Assembly: GCA_016711435.1 (NCBI GenBank) | Contig: JADJSY010000012.1 | Span: forward strand, 91,217 to 155,216 | DNA from: Lewinellaceae bacterium | GTDB taxonomy: Bacteria > Bacteroidota > Bacteroidia > Chitinophagales > Saprospiraceae | Length of the DNA: 64,000 nucleotides | Reading direction: 5' to 3' | Part shown: positions 18,953 to 29,424 of the stretch, one piece after another | How the letters are laid out: each line of letters begins with the position of its first letter | Numbering within the stretch: position 1 is the first letter of the stretch | Translations under genes and position numbers: made by a program | The notes under the pieces: model-generated | The model's database searches: none | What the model was told of the DNA's origin: nothing | What the model saw: only the letters and a program-made list of their open reading frames with translations

Positions 18953-19845
18953 ATGAAATACGCAATTGGCGCTATTCTCGGCGTCGCTTTATTCGCCTGG
19001 GCGTTTTCCCTTTGCTCGCCGGCGGGTAAAAACAAAACCGGTCACGAGTACATGCCGGATATGTATCACCAGGTTGGATATGAAGCCAACCAGTTCAGTG
19101 CATACTACTGGAACCACTGGGATGATAAAAGTGTGCGTACCAAAGCCGATCTGTCACATCCGCGTGGCAAGGTGGAAGGTACCATTCCGCGGGGTATGAC
19201 CGGCGTCTATTACTGGTGCAGGAACCCTGGATGTCGTGCGGGGAAAAATGCCTCCAATGCCATTGCCGCCCCAATGGTCAAGCGCCGTTTTATTACCAAA
19301 ATAACGAAGATGACCGCCTGCCCTGCGAACAACAAATGATGGGCAACCCGTTCCCGATCACAAAAGAAGGACTGGATCGTGCCAAACCACTGTATAATAC
19401 CTACTGCGGTATTTGCCATGGCGAAAAAGGAGACGGACAAGGCTGGCTGGTAACCATGCCGGACAGCAAATACCCGGCGCAACCTAAAAACCTGATGGGC
19501 GACGATATGATCAGCGCCGGCAATGGCCGCTATTATTTCGGTATCATGTACGGCAAAAACGTGATGGGCGGATACAAGGACAAACTTTCGTTTGAAGAAC
19601 GCTGGCAGGTGATTCACTACATCCGCTCGCTCCAGGCCAATGCCAAGAGCCTGGAATACAGCGAAACCGCCAATACGTTGAGCAATGTAGAGCAACCTGC
19701 GAAAGGGACTGCAACCGGCCCGGCCGGCAGGCGCTTCCACGCAACAAACGCACCCGAAACCCAACCTTATTTCAACATCAACAAACTCATCGGGCTTGGC
19801 CTGAATTTGCGATATGAATCTGACCAATACGCAATTCGTATTTGA
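18953..19845 (+). CDS. actE: Alternative complex III subunit ActE (mono-heme cytochrome c); frameshifts
   Basis: Reconstructed cytochrome subunit. A lipoprotein-type signal (FAWAFSLCSPAG, Cys21) precedes a region naming the family (HEYMPDMYH). After a broken stretch at 19210-19280 comes the heme-binding segment YNTYCGICHGEKGDGQG. Further on, GNGRYYFGIMYGKNVMGGY supplies the expected distal Met ligand region. The exact C-terminus is uncertain. The open frame ends at 19845, overlapping actF, but a change of frame near 19725 would end at about 19804, just before the actF ATG, and looks more natural. It accepts electrons inside alternative complex III. Confidence 0.82.
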
Positions 19846-21340
19846 AAGCAAAACCAAAAGCGTGCTCATCGGCGGCATGGTACTGGGCGCTTTGTGCCTT
19901 GTCCTTCCTTCCTGAATGACGATGCGTACCATACCCGGTTCTGGACCAATTTCCTCCACAACTCGGTGTATTTCACCGGCATCGCTTTTATGTCCATGTT
20001 CTTCCTGTCGGCCCAAATCACGGCATTTGCCGGCTGGATGACCGTTGATCAAACGCATCTGGGAAGCCATGGGCCAGTTCATGTGGGTGGGTCTTATCCT
20101 GATGGCCGTATTGGTTGCAGGTGTTTGGGGGCATTTTCACCACCTGTACCACTGGAATACACCGGGCATTACAGATCCGGCTAATCCGGTTTTTGATAAA
20201 ATCATTGCCGGCAAAGCAGGTTTCCTGAATGCCGGTTGGTATACGCTGGGTACGTTGGGTTTTCTGGCGATCTGGTTTTTCTGGGCGCACAACCTGCGTA
20301 AGGCATCGATTGATCAGGACACGATGGAAACGGAGTCGTTGACCTATTACAAAAAACAGCGCAAATGGGCTGCTTCCTTCCTGCCGATCGGCGGCTTCCT
20401 GAGCGCGGTATTCTTCTGGCAGGCAATCATGTCCGTTGACCCGCACTGGTACAGCACCATGTTCGCCTGGTATTCCATGATTTCCATGTGGCTGGGCAGC
20501 TTTGTCTCTGACCGTCATGATCATTATTTACCTGAAATCACAGGGCTATCTCGAATACGTCACCCACGACCACCTGCACGACGTCGGCAAATTCCTTTTC
20601 GGCATCAGCGTATTCTGGACCTATCTCTGGTTTGACCAGTTCATGTTGATCTGGTACGCCAACAACGGTGAGGAAACGATCTATTTCAACGAACGGATGA
20701 TCCATTACCCGGTTTTGTTCTGGGGTAATCTGTTGCTCAACTTTGTAACGCCGTTCCTGATTCTGATGCGGAACGATACCAAACGCAAGTTCGGAACCAT
20801 GTTTTTTGTGGCGCTGATCGTATTTTTCGGGCACTGGTGGGATTATTTCTACATGATCAAACCAGGCGCACGTATTGCTGCATACGAAGCCAAAGAAATT
20901 TCGGAAGGCCACTTCGGCAAGCACCATAAAGCCGCACCCATGTCGGAAGAAACGCCTGCTACAGAAACGCACACGGCGGCTACTACCGGCGAACATGCTG
21001 CCGAAGGCGGGGCTACACATGAAGCGGCGGCGGTTGCGCATGAAACAGCCGCACCGGCAGAATCTGCACACGAAACGCCGCATGGAGGCGAGAACAACAC
21101 GGGAGCAACAAACGAGAGCCAGGCCAGTTCAAAGCAGGATTTACCCTGCCTGGCTTTCTGGAACTCGGTACGCTGATCGGCTTCCTGAGTCTCTACTTGT
21201 TTTTCTTTTTCAACCAACTGACCAAATCTTCACTGGTGCCATGGAAAGATCCATACCTGGACGAAAGTTTGCACCACGAAACAGGCGCTTTGATCAGTAC
21301 GGAAGTTGATGCACACCATGGACACGATGATCATCATTGA
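19814..21340 (+). CDS. actF: Alternative complex III subunit ActF (NrfD-like); frameshifts
   Basis: Reconstructed at about 508 residues: a second polytopic NrfD-like subunit. It begins MNLTNTQFVFESKTKS and has hydrophobic helices including FTGIAFMSMFFLSAQI, MGQFMWVGLILMAVLVAGVW, WYTLGTLGFLAIWFF, FWQAIMSVDPHWYSTMFAW and the FGHWWDYFYMI segment. After the membrane domain a low-complexity Ala/Glu/Thr/His-rich linker (about 20930-21130) leads to a last helix (LIGFLSLYLFFFFNQL) and a His/Asp-rich end. Frame breaks lie near 19908, 20042, 20512 and 21143. The start overlaps or nearly touches actE. Confidence 0.87.
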
Positions 21341-21441
21341 TGGATTAGTTTTAAATTTAGAGCCTTTCTATTCAACGGATTCGATGATCGAACAGAAAAC
21401 TAAACTACATACCTTTGGGTTAAAGAAATAAAATTTTTTCA

Positions 21442-22941
21442 ATGACAGGGCTAATTATTCTCCTCTGCGTTATCCTGATTGCCATCGTTTTGGTGCAAAT
21501 CGGGAAAGTAATGGAACTCACCGGCCAAATCAAAGGTGAGATGGAAGTATTGCGTGACAACAGCAAATGGAATGGCTGGTTATCACTCGCTTTCATGGTC
21601 GTATTCCTGGGCGGCGTTATTATTTCCGCCTGGGCTTATCACAATGAAATGATGGGCTATGGCCCCCACCAAGGCGCTTCGGCACACGGCGATTCGCTGG
21701 ACAGCCTTTTTCCTGGACCCTCTTTTTCACCGGGATCGTTTTTGTGATTACGCACATCATGTTATTCTGGTTTGCGTACAAATACCGCTGGAAAGAAGGC
21801 CGGAAAGCGCAATTCATTGCCCACGACAACCGCCTGGAAGTGATCTGGACGGCTATTCCGGCCGTTGTCATGACCATTTTGGTGATGCGGGGCCTGGATG
21901 CCTGGAATACCGTAATGGCCGATGTCAAACCGGATGAAGATTACATCGAGATCGAAGCGACCGGTCAGCAGTTCAACTGGATCGTGCGCTACCCGGGCCC
22001 GGATGGCAAATTGGGAACGCGCAACTACAAGTTGACGACTGCCAACAACCAACTGGGTATGGACTTCAATGATCCTAAAACCTGGGACGATGTAACGCCC
22101 GGTCAGGAATTGTACCTTCCTGTCGGTAAAAAAGTGCGCGTACGGATTATTGCAAAAGATGTGTTGCACAGTTTCTTTTTACCCCATTTCCGGGTAAAAA
22201 TGGACGCAGTGCCTGGCTTGCCGACTTATTTTGTGTTCACGCCCGTGAAAACGACTGCGGAGTATCGCAATGAACTGCGCAAGTACGATGAATACAATAC
22301 CCCTGCCGATCCTGCCGATCCAACCGGTCCGAAACGCTGGGAAAAATTTGAATACGAACTGGCTTGCGCCGAATTGTGCGGTAAAGGGGCACTACTCCAT
22401 GAAGCGAATTTTCCGCGTTGTGTCGCAGGAAGAGTATGATGCCTGGTACAAAAAGCAGGAATCATTTTACCTCACACAGATCCGTGAAAAAGACGAGGAC
22501 CCCAACAAAGGCAAAGTGTTGGATATCGAGGTTGGTATGCGCGCCAAAGCATTCAGCGAAAGCATCAAAAAGGCCGTCGAATCTACCAATGCTACAGAAA
22601 AAACGCTGGCGCTCAAACATATCAACTTTGAAACCGGTTCTCGGCACTGACCGCCAATAGCCGATACGAACTGGATAACCTGGTGACCGCAATGACTGCC
22701 TATCCAGCCTTAGTGATCGAAGTGGCAGGCCATACGGACAACCTGGGCGACCCGGCCGGGAATCTGACCCTCTCTGCGCAACGGGCGGCTCCGTCGTGAA
22801 ATACCTGACAGACCGGGGCGTGGGCGCAGGTCGCTCAAGCCGAGAGGTTATGGCGATACCAAACCCGTTGCCGAGAATGATACGGATGAAAATCGCGCTA
22901 AAAACCGCCGAACCGAATTCACTATTTTGAGTTCAATCTAA
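21442..22941 (+). CDS. ctaC: Cytochrome c oxidase subunit II fused to an OmpA-like domain; frameshifts
   Basis: Reconstructed at about 498 residues. Two N-terminal membrane helices precede the cupredoxin domain, with EIEATGQQFNWIVRYPG, VLHSFFLPHFRVKMDAVPG and the CuA ligands in CAELCGKGHYSM. The usual end (VVSQEEYDAWYKKQ) is not followed by a stop. Instead a ~35-residue helical linker leads to an OmpA-like peptidoglycan-binding domain: HINFETGS, IEVAGHTDNLGD, RGYGDTKP and NRAKNRRTEF. Indels lie near 21710, 22390, 22642, 22790 and 22835. The linker is in frame with the cupredoxin end, so the fusion is not an artefact of the indels. It accepts electrons from a cytochrome c or directly from the Act complex. 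Confidence 0.88.
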
Positions 22942-22974
22942 GCGAATCAAAACAATATAAAAAAACTCCTGGAT

Positions 22975-24726
22975 ATGGCACAAGTTGTTACCGCCGTTGA
23001 AACATTGGAAGAGAAGTATACCCAAGAGTTGGGGTTTGACGATCATTTCCACGATCACCATCACGGCGACAAGTTTCAGTCGAACTTTCTGACGACTTAT
23101 ATCTTCAGTACCGACCACAAAATGATCGCCCGTCAGTTCCTGATTACGGGTATTTTCTGGGCATTTATCGGTGCTGCTATGTCTATTGTTTTCCGCCTGC
23201 AATTGGGCTTTCCGGAAGCGGATATGGCCTGGCTTAGACCAATCCTGGGCAAATGGATACAGGTTAATGACGCGGGTATCGGCAAACTCGATCCGGAGTT
23301 TTACTATGCCTTGGTCACGATGCACGGCACCATTTTGGTGTTTTTTGTGTTGACGGCCGGTTTGAGCGGCACTTTCGCCAACCTGCTTATTCCATTGCAA
23401 ATACCATTCTCCGGCGGCTGGACGGCTTATCCGCCCTTGAGCGCGTTGCCACAGGCATCCGACGGTTCCAAGTCCGGGATGACGATGTGGATCGTTTCCA
23501 TGGCATTGTTTATCGTTTCAGCCTTGTTGGGCGGCATCAACTATATCACGACTATTCTGAACATGCGCACCAAAGGCATGAACATGTGGCGCATGCCGCT
23601 CACCATCTGGGCAATCTTCATTACGGCCATCCTGGGCGTATTGTCGTTCCCGGTGTTGCTGTCGGGCGTGCTGCTCCTGATGTTCGACCGCAGTATGGGC
23701 ACCTCCTTCTACCTGAGTGAAATCGTGGTGGGCGGTCAGATTCTGGATAGAGTAGGCGGTAGTCCGATCCTGTTCCAGCACTTGTTCTGGTTCCTGGGTC
23801 ACCCGGAGGTATACATCATCATTCTTCCTTCGATGGGTATTGTTTCCGAGGTACTTTCCGTGCATGCGCGGAAGCCGATTTTCGGATACCGCGCGATGGT
23901 GTACTCTATTCTGGCCATTGGTTTTCTGGCGTTCATTGTGTGGGCGCACCACATGTTTATGTCGGGGGTCAATCCGTTCATTGCCAACTTCTTCGTGATT
24001 TTCACGCTGATTATTGCGGTGCCCTCGGCGGTCAAGGTATTCAACTGGATTTCAACGGTTTATGGGTCAAACTTCAGGTTTAATTCTGCCAGTTTGTTCT
24101 CGCTGGGTTTTGTGTCGATGTTCATTTCCGGTGGTTTGACGGGTATCTTCCTCGGCAACTCGGCGATCGACATCCAGATGCACGATACCTATTTTGTTTT
24201 TGCCCACTTCCACATTGTGATGGGTATTGCGGCATTCTTCGGCATGTTTGCAGGTATTTACCACTGGTTCCCAAAAATGTTCGGCCGTTTCATGAATGAG
24301 ACGCTGGGTAAAATTCACTTCTGGGGTACTATTTTCGGAGCATATGCCATTTTCTGGCCGATGCACTATACGGGTCTCGCAGGTGTTCCGCGCCGCTACT
24401 ACAGCATCGATAATTTTGAATCGTTCAAACATTTCACTGACCTGAACAAATTCATTACGGTGGCCGCTATTGTGGTGTTCTTCCTGCAACTGCTGTTTAT
24501 CATCAACTTCTTCTACTCTATTTTCAGCGGACGCAAGATGACGGTTAAAAACCCATGGGGCGCCAATACCCTCGAATGGACCACCCCGATTGAAACGGGC
24601 CACGGCAACTGGCCGGGCAAATTGCCAACCGTTCAGCGCTGGGCATACGATTACGGTAAAAACGGTGAAGAATTTGTGCCGCAATACATACCCCTCAAGG
24701 AAGGAGAGCACGATCACGGGCATTGA
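22975..24726 (+). CDS. ctaD: Cytochrome c oxidase subunit I (A-type heme-copper oxidase)
   Basis: A 583-residue catalytic subunit with twelve or so transmembrane helices, reducing oxygen to water while pumping protons. The CuB/cross-linked Tyr motif GHPEVYI, the His pair AHHMFMSG and the heme ligands in HDTYFVFAHFHIVMG are all present. The HPEVY Tyr places it in the A family. The N-terminus is His/Asp-rich (DDHFHDHHHGD), as is the C-terminus. It follows ctaC by 33 nt and is one of the few intact genes in this operon. Confidence 0.97.
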   Translation: MAQVVTAVETLEEKYTQELGFDDHFHDHHHGDKFQSNFLTTYIFSTDHKMIARQFLITGIFWAFIGAAMSIVFRLQLGFPEADMAWLRPILGKWIQVNDAGIGKLDPEFYYALVTMHGTILVFFVLTAGLSGTFANLLIPLQIPFSGGWTAYPPLSALPQASDGSKSGMTMWIVSMALFIVSALLGGINYITTILNMRTKGMNMWRMPLTIWAIFITAILGVLSFPVLLSGVLLLMFDRSMGTSFYLSEIVVGGQILDRVGGSPILFQHLFWFLGHPEVYIIILPSMGIVSEVLSVHARKPIFGYRAMVYSILAIGFLAFIVWAHHMFMSGVNPFIANFFVIFTLIIAVPSAVKVFNWISTVYGSNFRFNSASLFSLGFVSMFISGGLTGIFLGNSAIDIQMHDTYFVFAHFHIVMGIAAFFGMFAGIYHWFPKMFGRFMNETLGKIHFWGTIFGAYAIFWPMHYTGLAGVPRRYYSIDNFESFKHFTDLNKFITVAAIVVFFLQLLFIINFFYSIFSGRKMTVKNPWGANTLEWTTPIETGHGNWPGKLPTVQRWAYDYGKNGEEFVPQYIPLKEGEHDHGH

Positions 24727-24798
24727 AAAGGGCGTATTGGAGAATTTGAATAATTTGAAAATGACGTAATCAGGGATCTTCCCTGTTATTGAAAATAC

Positions 24799-25697
24799 AT
24801 GAGTCGCAATCAAGTCAAGTCAGCATTTTTGTTCGGCGGATTGAGCCAGTCCTTTACAGATTTTGGTCTGTTGGTGAAGTTCAAATTAACCCTCTTAGTT
24901 CTTTTTTCTGCGGTGATGTCTTACGCAATCGTCGGGAAAGGCAACGTCAGTTGGCAGGGTATGTTACTGCTGACCTTGGGTGGTTTTTTCGTAACCGGCG
25001 CTGCCAATGCACTCAATCAGGTGCTGGAACGCGATTACGACCGCCTGATGCCACGTACGGCCAATCGGCCGGTGGTGACGGGTCGGATGAGTGTTTCGAC
25101 GGCGGTACTGCTGGCGGGATTGATGGCTTTGCTCGGTATTTCTTTGTTGACGGTTTTCAATCCGCTGACGGGGTTTCTGGGTACATTGTCGTTTATCAGT
25201 TACGCATTTGTGTATACGCCGATGAAACGCACGACGCCTTTATCGGTGCTCGTGGGTGCGATTCCGGGCGCGTTGCCCCTGATTATCGGGTGTGTGGCTT
25301 TTGAAGGATATATTTCTTCCATGGCGGTGATGCTCTTTACCTTGCAGTTTTGTGGCAATTCCCCCATTTCTGGGCAGTTGCATGGGTGGCAGACGATGAT
25401 TACAAAAAAGCGGGATTTTACCTGTTGCCATCCAAAAATGGAGAAAAAGACAAAACAACCGGTTTGCTATCCTTCATTTTTTGTTTGCTGATGGTAGGGA
25501 ATGCAACTGCGGGGTACTTGATGGGAGAAGTGGGCGTGATAGCCATGCTGGTGCTGAATACATTGAATTTGTATTGGGCCTGGTATTGCTGGAAACTATA
25601 TAAAACTTGTTCGGGTGCGGCAGCCAGACGGCAGATGTTTATTTCTTTTATGCATCTTCCGTTTTCACTGATCGTTATTTTGCTCGACCGGTTATAA
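24799..25697 (+). CDS. ctaB: Protoheme IX farnesyltransferase (heme o synthase); one frameshift
   Basis: A roughly 299-residue polytopic UbiA-superfamily enzyme that adds a farnesyl group to heme b, giving heme o for the oxidase. The prenyl-diphosphate motif appears as NQVLERDYDRLMPRT. FISYAFVYTPMKRTTPLSVLVG and IPGALPLIIGC follow. At about 25350 the frame breaks; the other frame continues with VWQFPHFWAVAWVADDDYKKAGF, the conserved second Asp-rich region, to a stop at 25697. It is placed between subunits I and III, as is common. No heme a synthase (ctaA) gene is visible in the window. Confidence 0.92.
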
Positions 25698-25740
25698 AGT
25701 AAAAAAAGCAAAGTGCAAAAGGCAATAAAAATCATGCTTT
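25698..25740. repeat. Word array, dialect H (GCAAAGT/GCAAAAGG)
   Basis: AAAAAAGCAAAGTGCAAAAG-type words directly follow the ctaB stop. Matching words follow the Sco-like gene (28703-28725), and reverse-complement words lie at 52558-52592. Only a short half array is present here. Confidence 0.5.
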
Positions 25741-25781
25741 GATAAACCCTGGGTTTCATCCTTCATAAAAAATCAATAAAG

Positions 25782-26446
25782 ATGGACGCAATGACACCGG
25801 AATTTAACCGGAATAAGATCCAGCCGCATAAGCTCGCTTTGTGGGTTGCTATCGGCAGCATCATCATGATGTTCGGCGCCTTCACCAGCGCGTATGTTGT
25901 GCGCCGGGCGGCAGGCAACTGGCTGGAATTCAAATTGCCGGATATCTTTTTATTGAATACGGCAGTGATTGTTTTGAGTAGTATAACGATTCACCTGTCT
26001 TACAGGGCATTTTTGAGCGGTGCGGAAAAACGATATAAAGCATTGCTGGTCGCGACATTTTTGCTGGGTATTGCATTCGTTATTTTACAATACCTAGGCT
26101 GGCAGGCGATGACGAGATCGGCGCAACTTTCACGGTCAATCCGTCGAGTTCGTTTATTTATGTCATTTCGGGTTTGCATGCGGCCCACGTGCTGGGCGGA
26201 TTGGGCGCCCTTATCGTAGCGATGGCGCACGCTTTTATTTTGCCTTACAAACCGACGCCACGCCGGAAATTGCGCTTCGAACTGGTGGTTCAATACTGGC
26301 ATTTTGTAGATGTTTTCTGGGTGTACCTGATTGTGTTTTTATGGTTCAATCCTGAGGGGGAAAACGGTTCAAAGATTTGTTACCACCCAGATACATATCA
26401 ACTTCGAAACAATAAAGCCTTAACTATTAATAACATAACTGTTTGA
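25782..26446 (+). CDS. Cytochrome c oxidase subunit III-like protein (first copy); frameshift
   Basis: Reconstructed at about 220 residues, with five hydrophobic helices. Characteristic stretches are HKLALWVAIGSIIMMFGAFTSAYVV, FLLNTAVIVLSSITIHLSYRA, the second-frame FIYVISGLHAAHVLGGLGALIV and YWHFVDVFWVYLIVFLW, the last being the subunit III signature. The frame breaks near 26110, where one base is lost between QAMT and EIGATFTVNPSS. The final residues after FLWFNPEG are unusual and may include another indel. It lies directly upstream of a second subunit III gene, a duplication usual in Bacteroidota cox operons. Confidence 0.87.
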
Positions 26447-26452
26447 TTATCA

Positions 26453-27338
26453 TGGCAGATACATCTGTTACACACGCACACGATACGCATGAACACGAAA
26501 GGTGACGAGCAACTCTGGGAAAGGCGGGAAATCGCCGCTCCGTGCCAGTTATGGCAAAATAATGATGTGGTACTTTCTGGTATCCGACGCATTTACTTTT
26601 GCCGGATTCCTCATTGCCTACGGCGCGCTTCGATTCAGTATGCCAACCTGGCCGGAACCTGATTTCGTCTTTGCTTCTTTCCCATTTGTGAAAGCGCACT
26701 GGCCGCTGGTTTTTGTGACCGTGATGACCTTCATCCTGATCTTCAGTTCGGTGACGATGGTACGTGCCGTACAGGAAGGACACCGGGAAAATTCCCGTGG
26801 CGTTGTTTTCTGGATGTTCCTGACCATTCTCGGCGGCGCCAGTTTCCTCGGTTGCCAGGCTTATGAATGGACCACACTGATTGTTGGAGAAAATATGACC
26901 GTCACCCAAAACCCGTTCGGAAGGCACATTGCCGACGGCATTTACCTCAATGAAGACGGCACGGAAGCCAAAAATCAAGATGGAACCACCAAAACTTTCC
27001 AAAAAGACGAGAATTACCTGCTGCACAAGCACCAAGGTAAGTTCGATATCCCGGAAAATACGGTACAACGACAGGCACCCAGGGCTCAGGTCAGACCACC
27101 GAAGCGGTCTGGGTTGGGTCCTCCGGCATTTGGCGCCTTGTTCTTCTTTATCACCGGTTTCCACGGTTTCCACGTATTCTCCGGGGTGGTATTCCTGACG
27201 ATAATTATGCTGAACGCAGGCGGTAGTTTGTATGCCGCCCGCAAAAACGGTTATGAAATGGTCGAAAAGATCGGCCTGTACTGGCACTTTGTCGACCTGG
27301 TTTGGGTATTCGTATTCCTGGTTTTCTACCTGTTGTAA
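26453..27338 (+). CDS. ctaE: Cytochrome c oxidase subunit III (second copy); frameshift
   Basis: Reconstructed at about 295 residues. It begins MADTSVTHAHDTHEHE, loses frame after some 16 codons (near 26504) and continues GKGGKSPLRASYGKIMMWYFLVSDAFTF. It ends in YWHFVDLVWVFVFLVFYLL. The conserved HGFHVFSG His pair and the AFGALFFFITGFHGFH helix are present. Between helices 4 and 5 there is a long polar insertion (about 26900-27110), part of which reads better in a second frame, suggesting a compensating pair of indels. It starts 7 nt after the first subunit III gene. Confidence 0.9.
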
Positions 27339-27381
27339 TCACGACAGCAAAACTCATTTCCAACAAATTACCTTTTAAAAA

Positions 27382-27818
27382 ATGGCTGGACATCAAACAT
27401 ATGAAGAACAAAAAGGCACTTGTATTCAAAGGCCTGATGTTGCTCGGCGCGATTACCATCGTGGAAGTATTTATTGCATTGCTGGCTAAAGGGCACATGA
27501 TCCAAGGTATTAAATTCAAACACGGGATTCGGCCACTACATCTACATGCTCCTGATGGTCGCGTTTTCGCTGTTTAAAGCGTATTTCATTATCTTTTACT
27601 TTATGCACATGGCCTACGAAATGCGCGGACTGGTGCTCAGCGTTTTGTTGCCGACCACCTTGCTGATCTGGGCTATTATCGCCTTTTTCCAGGAAGGAGG
27701 TTCCTGGGGCGCGCGCCGTGAACTGATTAAAGAAAAGAATGAAGAAGTGGTGCAGCCTGCCCCGCCGGAAAACCAACCCGGTTACCTGTTGCCTGGTACA
27801 CAGGTGTACAAGGGTTGA
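27382..27818 (+). CDS. ctaF: Cytochrome c oxidase subunit IV (prokaryotic type); frameshifts
   Basis: Reconstructed at about 145 residues with three transmembrane helices. It starts MAGHQTYEEQ at 27382. One A is apparently missing from an A run near 27411, after which KALVFKGLMLLGAITIVEVFIALLAKG continues. An extra base near 27528 separates this from HYIYMLLMVAFSLFKAYFIIFYFMHMAYE, the family core. The C-terminus is charged and ends TQVYKG. The TGA stop lies inside a dialect C repeat word (GGGTTGA). Confidence 0.85.
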
Positions 27819-28010
27819 GAAGGTTGATGAGGGTTTATAAAAGGTTTATAAGGTTTATAAGGGTTGATAAAGGTTGATAACAACCACTCGAAAGGGGAAG
27901 AGCCGCTTTATCGTGTGGCCGTTATCAACCCTTATCAACCTTTTTTTTATCAACCCTCATCAACCCTTATAAACCTCATCAACCTTATAAACTTTATCAA
28001 CCCTAATACT
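27812..28010. repeat. Intercistronic palindrome, dialect C (GGGTTGATAA/GGTTTATAA)
   Basis: The left arm, about 27812-27885, has roughly seven degenerate 8-10 nt words. The core 27886-27920 is CTCGAAAGGGGAAGAGCCGC-like. The right arm 27921-28005 is made of reverse-complement words (TTATCAACCC, TTATAAACC). A sister element with a similar core is at 43044-43225. It separates subunit IV from the Sco-like gene. Confidence 0.83.
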
Positions 28011-28056
28011 CAACTTCACAAGACCAGTTTTGTTGTAACAAACAGATTTTAAGCCG

Positions 28057-28702
28057 ATGAGTACTACAGAGCAAAAACCGTCAAATGTGCGCAAGATTAT
28101 CATTGCAGTGATCCTTTTTATCATCCTGATTGGTTTTCCTGCGGCTTCTTATTTCTACATGCGCGATGGGTTGAAATGGCGCAAACAGGCCGTTTCAGAA
28201 CTGGGACAATACGGAAAAATCGGGCCGGCTTTTCTGATCCTCTCCAATGGAGAAAGGCAAAACCGGCTGGAAGGCAGTGTTTCGGTTATCCATATCTTTG
28301 GTAAAGACCGGACCTGACGGATGTCAACCGCAAAATGCTGGATGATGGCGAGCGGCTGTTCAATCAGTTCGGGAGAATGGGGACATGATGATCCGGCCTG
28401 ATTTCAAAATAGCCATGATTGCGGAAGGTGGTACTTCCGAGTTTACATCCTACCGCCAAAAGTTGCCCTCGTCAGATTTTGCCACCTGGGTATGGACCGG
28501 CGGACTGGATGCCTGGAGTGTTGTTGTCGATTACGGATACGAACAATTCTGCAAAAAAGAAGGTGTCGAACCCGCTGCGCAATATTATGCGCTCACGGAT
28601 ACCTCCGGCCAGATACGCCGCTACTATAATGCTCTCGATGAAAAACAGATTGGCAGAATGGTAGAACATATTGCCATGCTTTTGCCTTCCACCAAACAAT
28701 AA
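28057..28702 (+). CDS. Sco-like membrane-anchored thioredoxin-fold protein lacking the copper Cys pair; frameshifts
   Basis: Reconstructed at about 214 residues. A single transmembrane helix near the N-terminus (KIIIAVILFIILIGFPAASYFYM) is followed by a thioredoxin-like domain. The position where Sco1/SenC proteins have CPxxC instead reads VIHIFGKDRTDLTDVNRK, so the copper-binding Cys pair is absent. The C-terminal YYALTDTSGQIRRYYNALDE still resembles the end of Sco proteins. Frame breaks lie near 28310 and 28378. It sits in the usual place of sco1 behind the subunit IV gene, so a role in oxidase assembly is likely, though not by canonical copper transfer. Confidence in the family is moderate. 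Confidence 0.65.
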
Positions 28703-28725
28703 AAGTGCAAAAAGCAAAGGGCAAT
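28703..28725. repeat. Word array, dialect H
   Basis: AAAGTGCAAAAAGCAAAGGGCA directly follows the Sco-like stop. It is the same word family as 25698-25740. No second arm was seen. Confidence 0.45.
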
Positions 28726-28782
28726 GAGATATAACGTGCTCTCCGGCGGTGATTTTTGTCTTTTATCAAATTTTCCTTTCTG

Positions 28783-29318
28783 ATGTCGACCTTACAACCG
28801 GATATTCAATTAGAAAAAAAACTGAACCTGCTCGCTTATGTGGTATCTGTCGTGGTGCTGCTGCTCGTAGGGCTCATGCGCAGGGTAAAAATAGATGTGG
28901 GTATTGATTTTCACTTTTGCCGCCTATTCACGCGTCACTGAATGCGCTCACGGCGGTGATCCTGTTAGTGGCCCTTTATTTTATCAAAAACAAGCAGCTG
29001 GAAAACCACCGCAGGGCTATTTATGCCGCAATGGTTTGTTCTGCACTGTTCCTGATTTCCTACGTATTGTACCATTTTACTACACCCGAAACGCGTTTTG
29101 GCGGCGAAGGAAGTATCCGAACCGTGTATTTCATTTTATTGCTTACCCATATAGTTCTAGCGGCGGTAACACTCCCGTTTATCTTGCTTACCTTCAATCG
29201 CGCCCTACACCTGGCAAATTGAAAGGCATAAAAAATGGCCCGCTGGGTGTTCCCGCTTTGGTTGTACGTGGCCATCACCGGCCCCATTTGTTACCTGATG
29301 CTGAAGCCTTATTATTAA
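28783..29318 (+). CDS. DUF420 family membrane protein (oxidase assembly type); frameshifts
   Basis: Reconstructed at about 178 residues with five hydrophobic helices: LLAYVVSVVVLLLVGLM, PIHASLNALTAVILLVALYFI, IYAAMVCSALFLISYVLYHFT, TVYFILLLTHIVLAAVTLPFI and a last FPLWLYVAITGPICYLML. The HASLNALT and THIVLAAVTLP stretches are the DUF420 signature; relatives such as CtaM are needed for maturation of heme-copper oxidases. Frame breaks lie near 28900 and 29222. The end KPYY is at 29318. Confidence 0.83.
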
Positions 29319-29368
29319 AAAGATTGTTGTTTAATCTTCAAATACGCATAAATAATCCCCAAAGGGTT

Positions 29369-29404
29369 TGAGTAACTCACGACTCACGACTCCCCATTCA
29401 CGAC
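29369..29404. repeat. Word array, dialect I (ACTCACGACTCACG)
   Basis: A short array of about four CTCACGA/TTCACGA words lies between DUF420 and the next small gene. Only one locus and one arm were seen. Confidence 0.35.
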
Positions 29405-29424
29405 TTTGCTTAAATGTTTGAAAT

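Noticed and set aside
24202..24798. Missing heme a synthase (ctaA) hidden next to ctaB
   Set aside because: No frame on either strand between ctaD and ctaB encodes a polytopic COX15-like protein; it must lie elsewhere.
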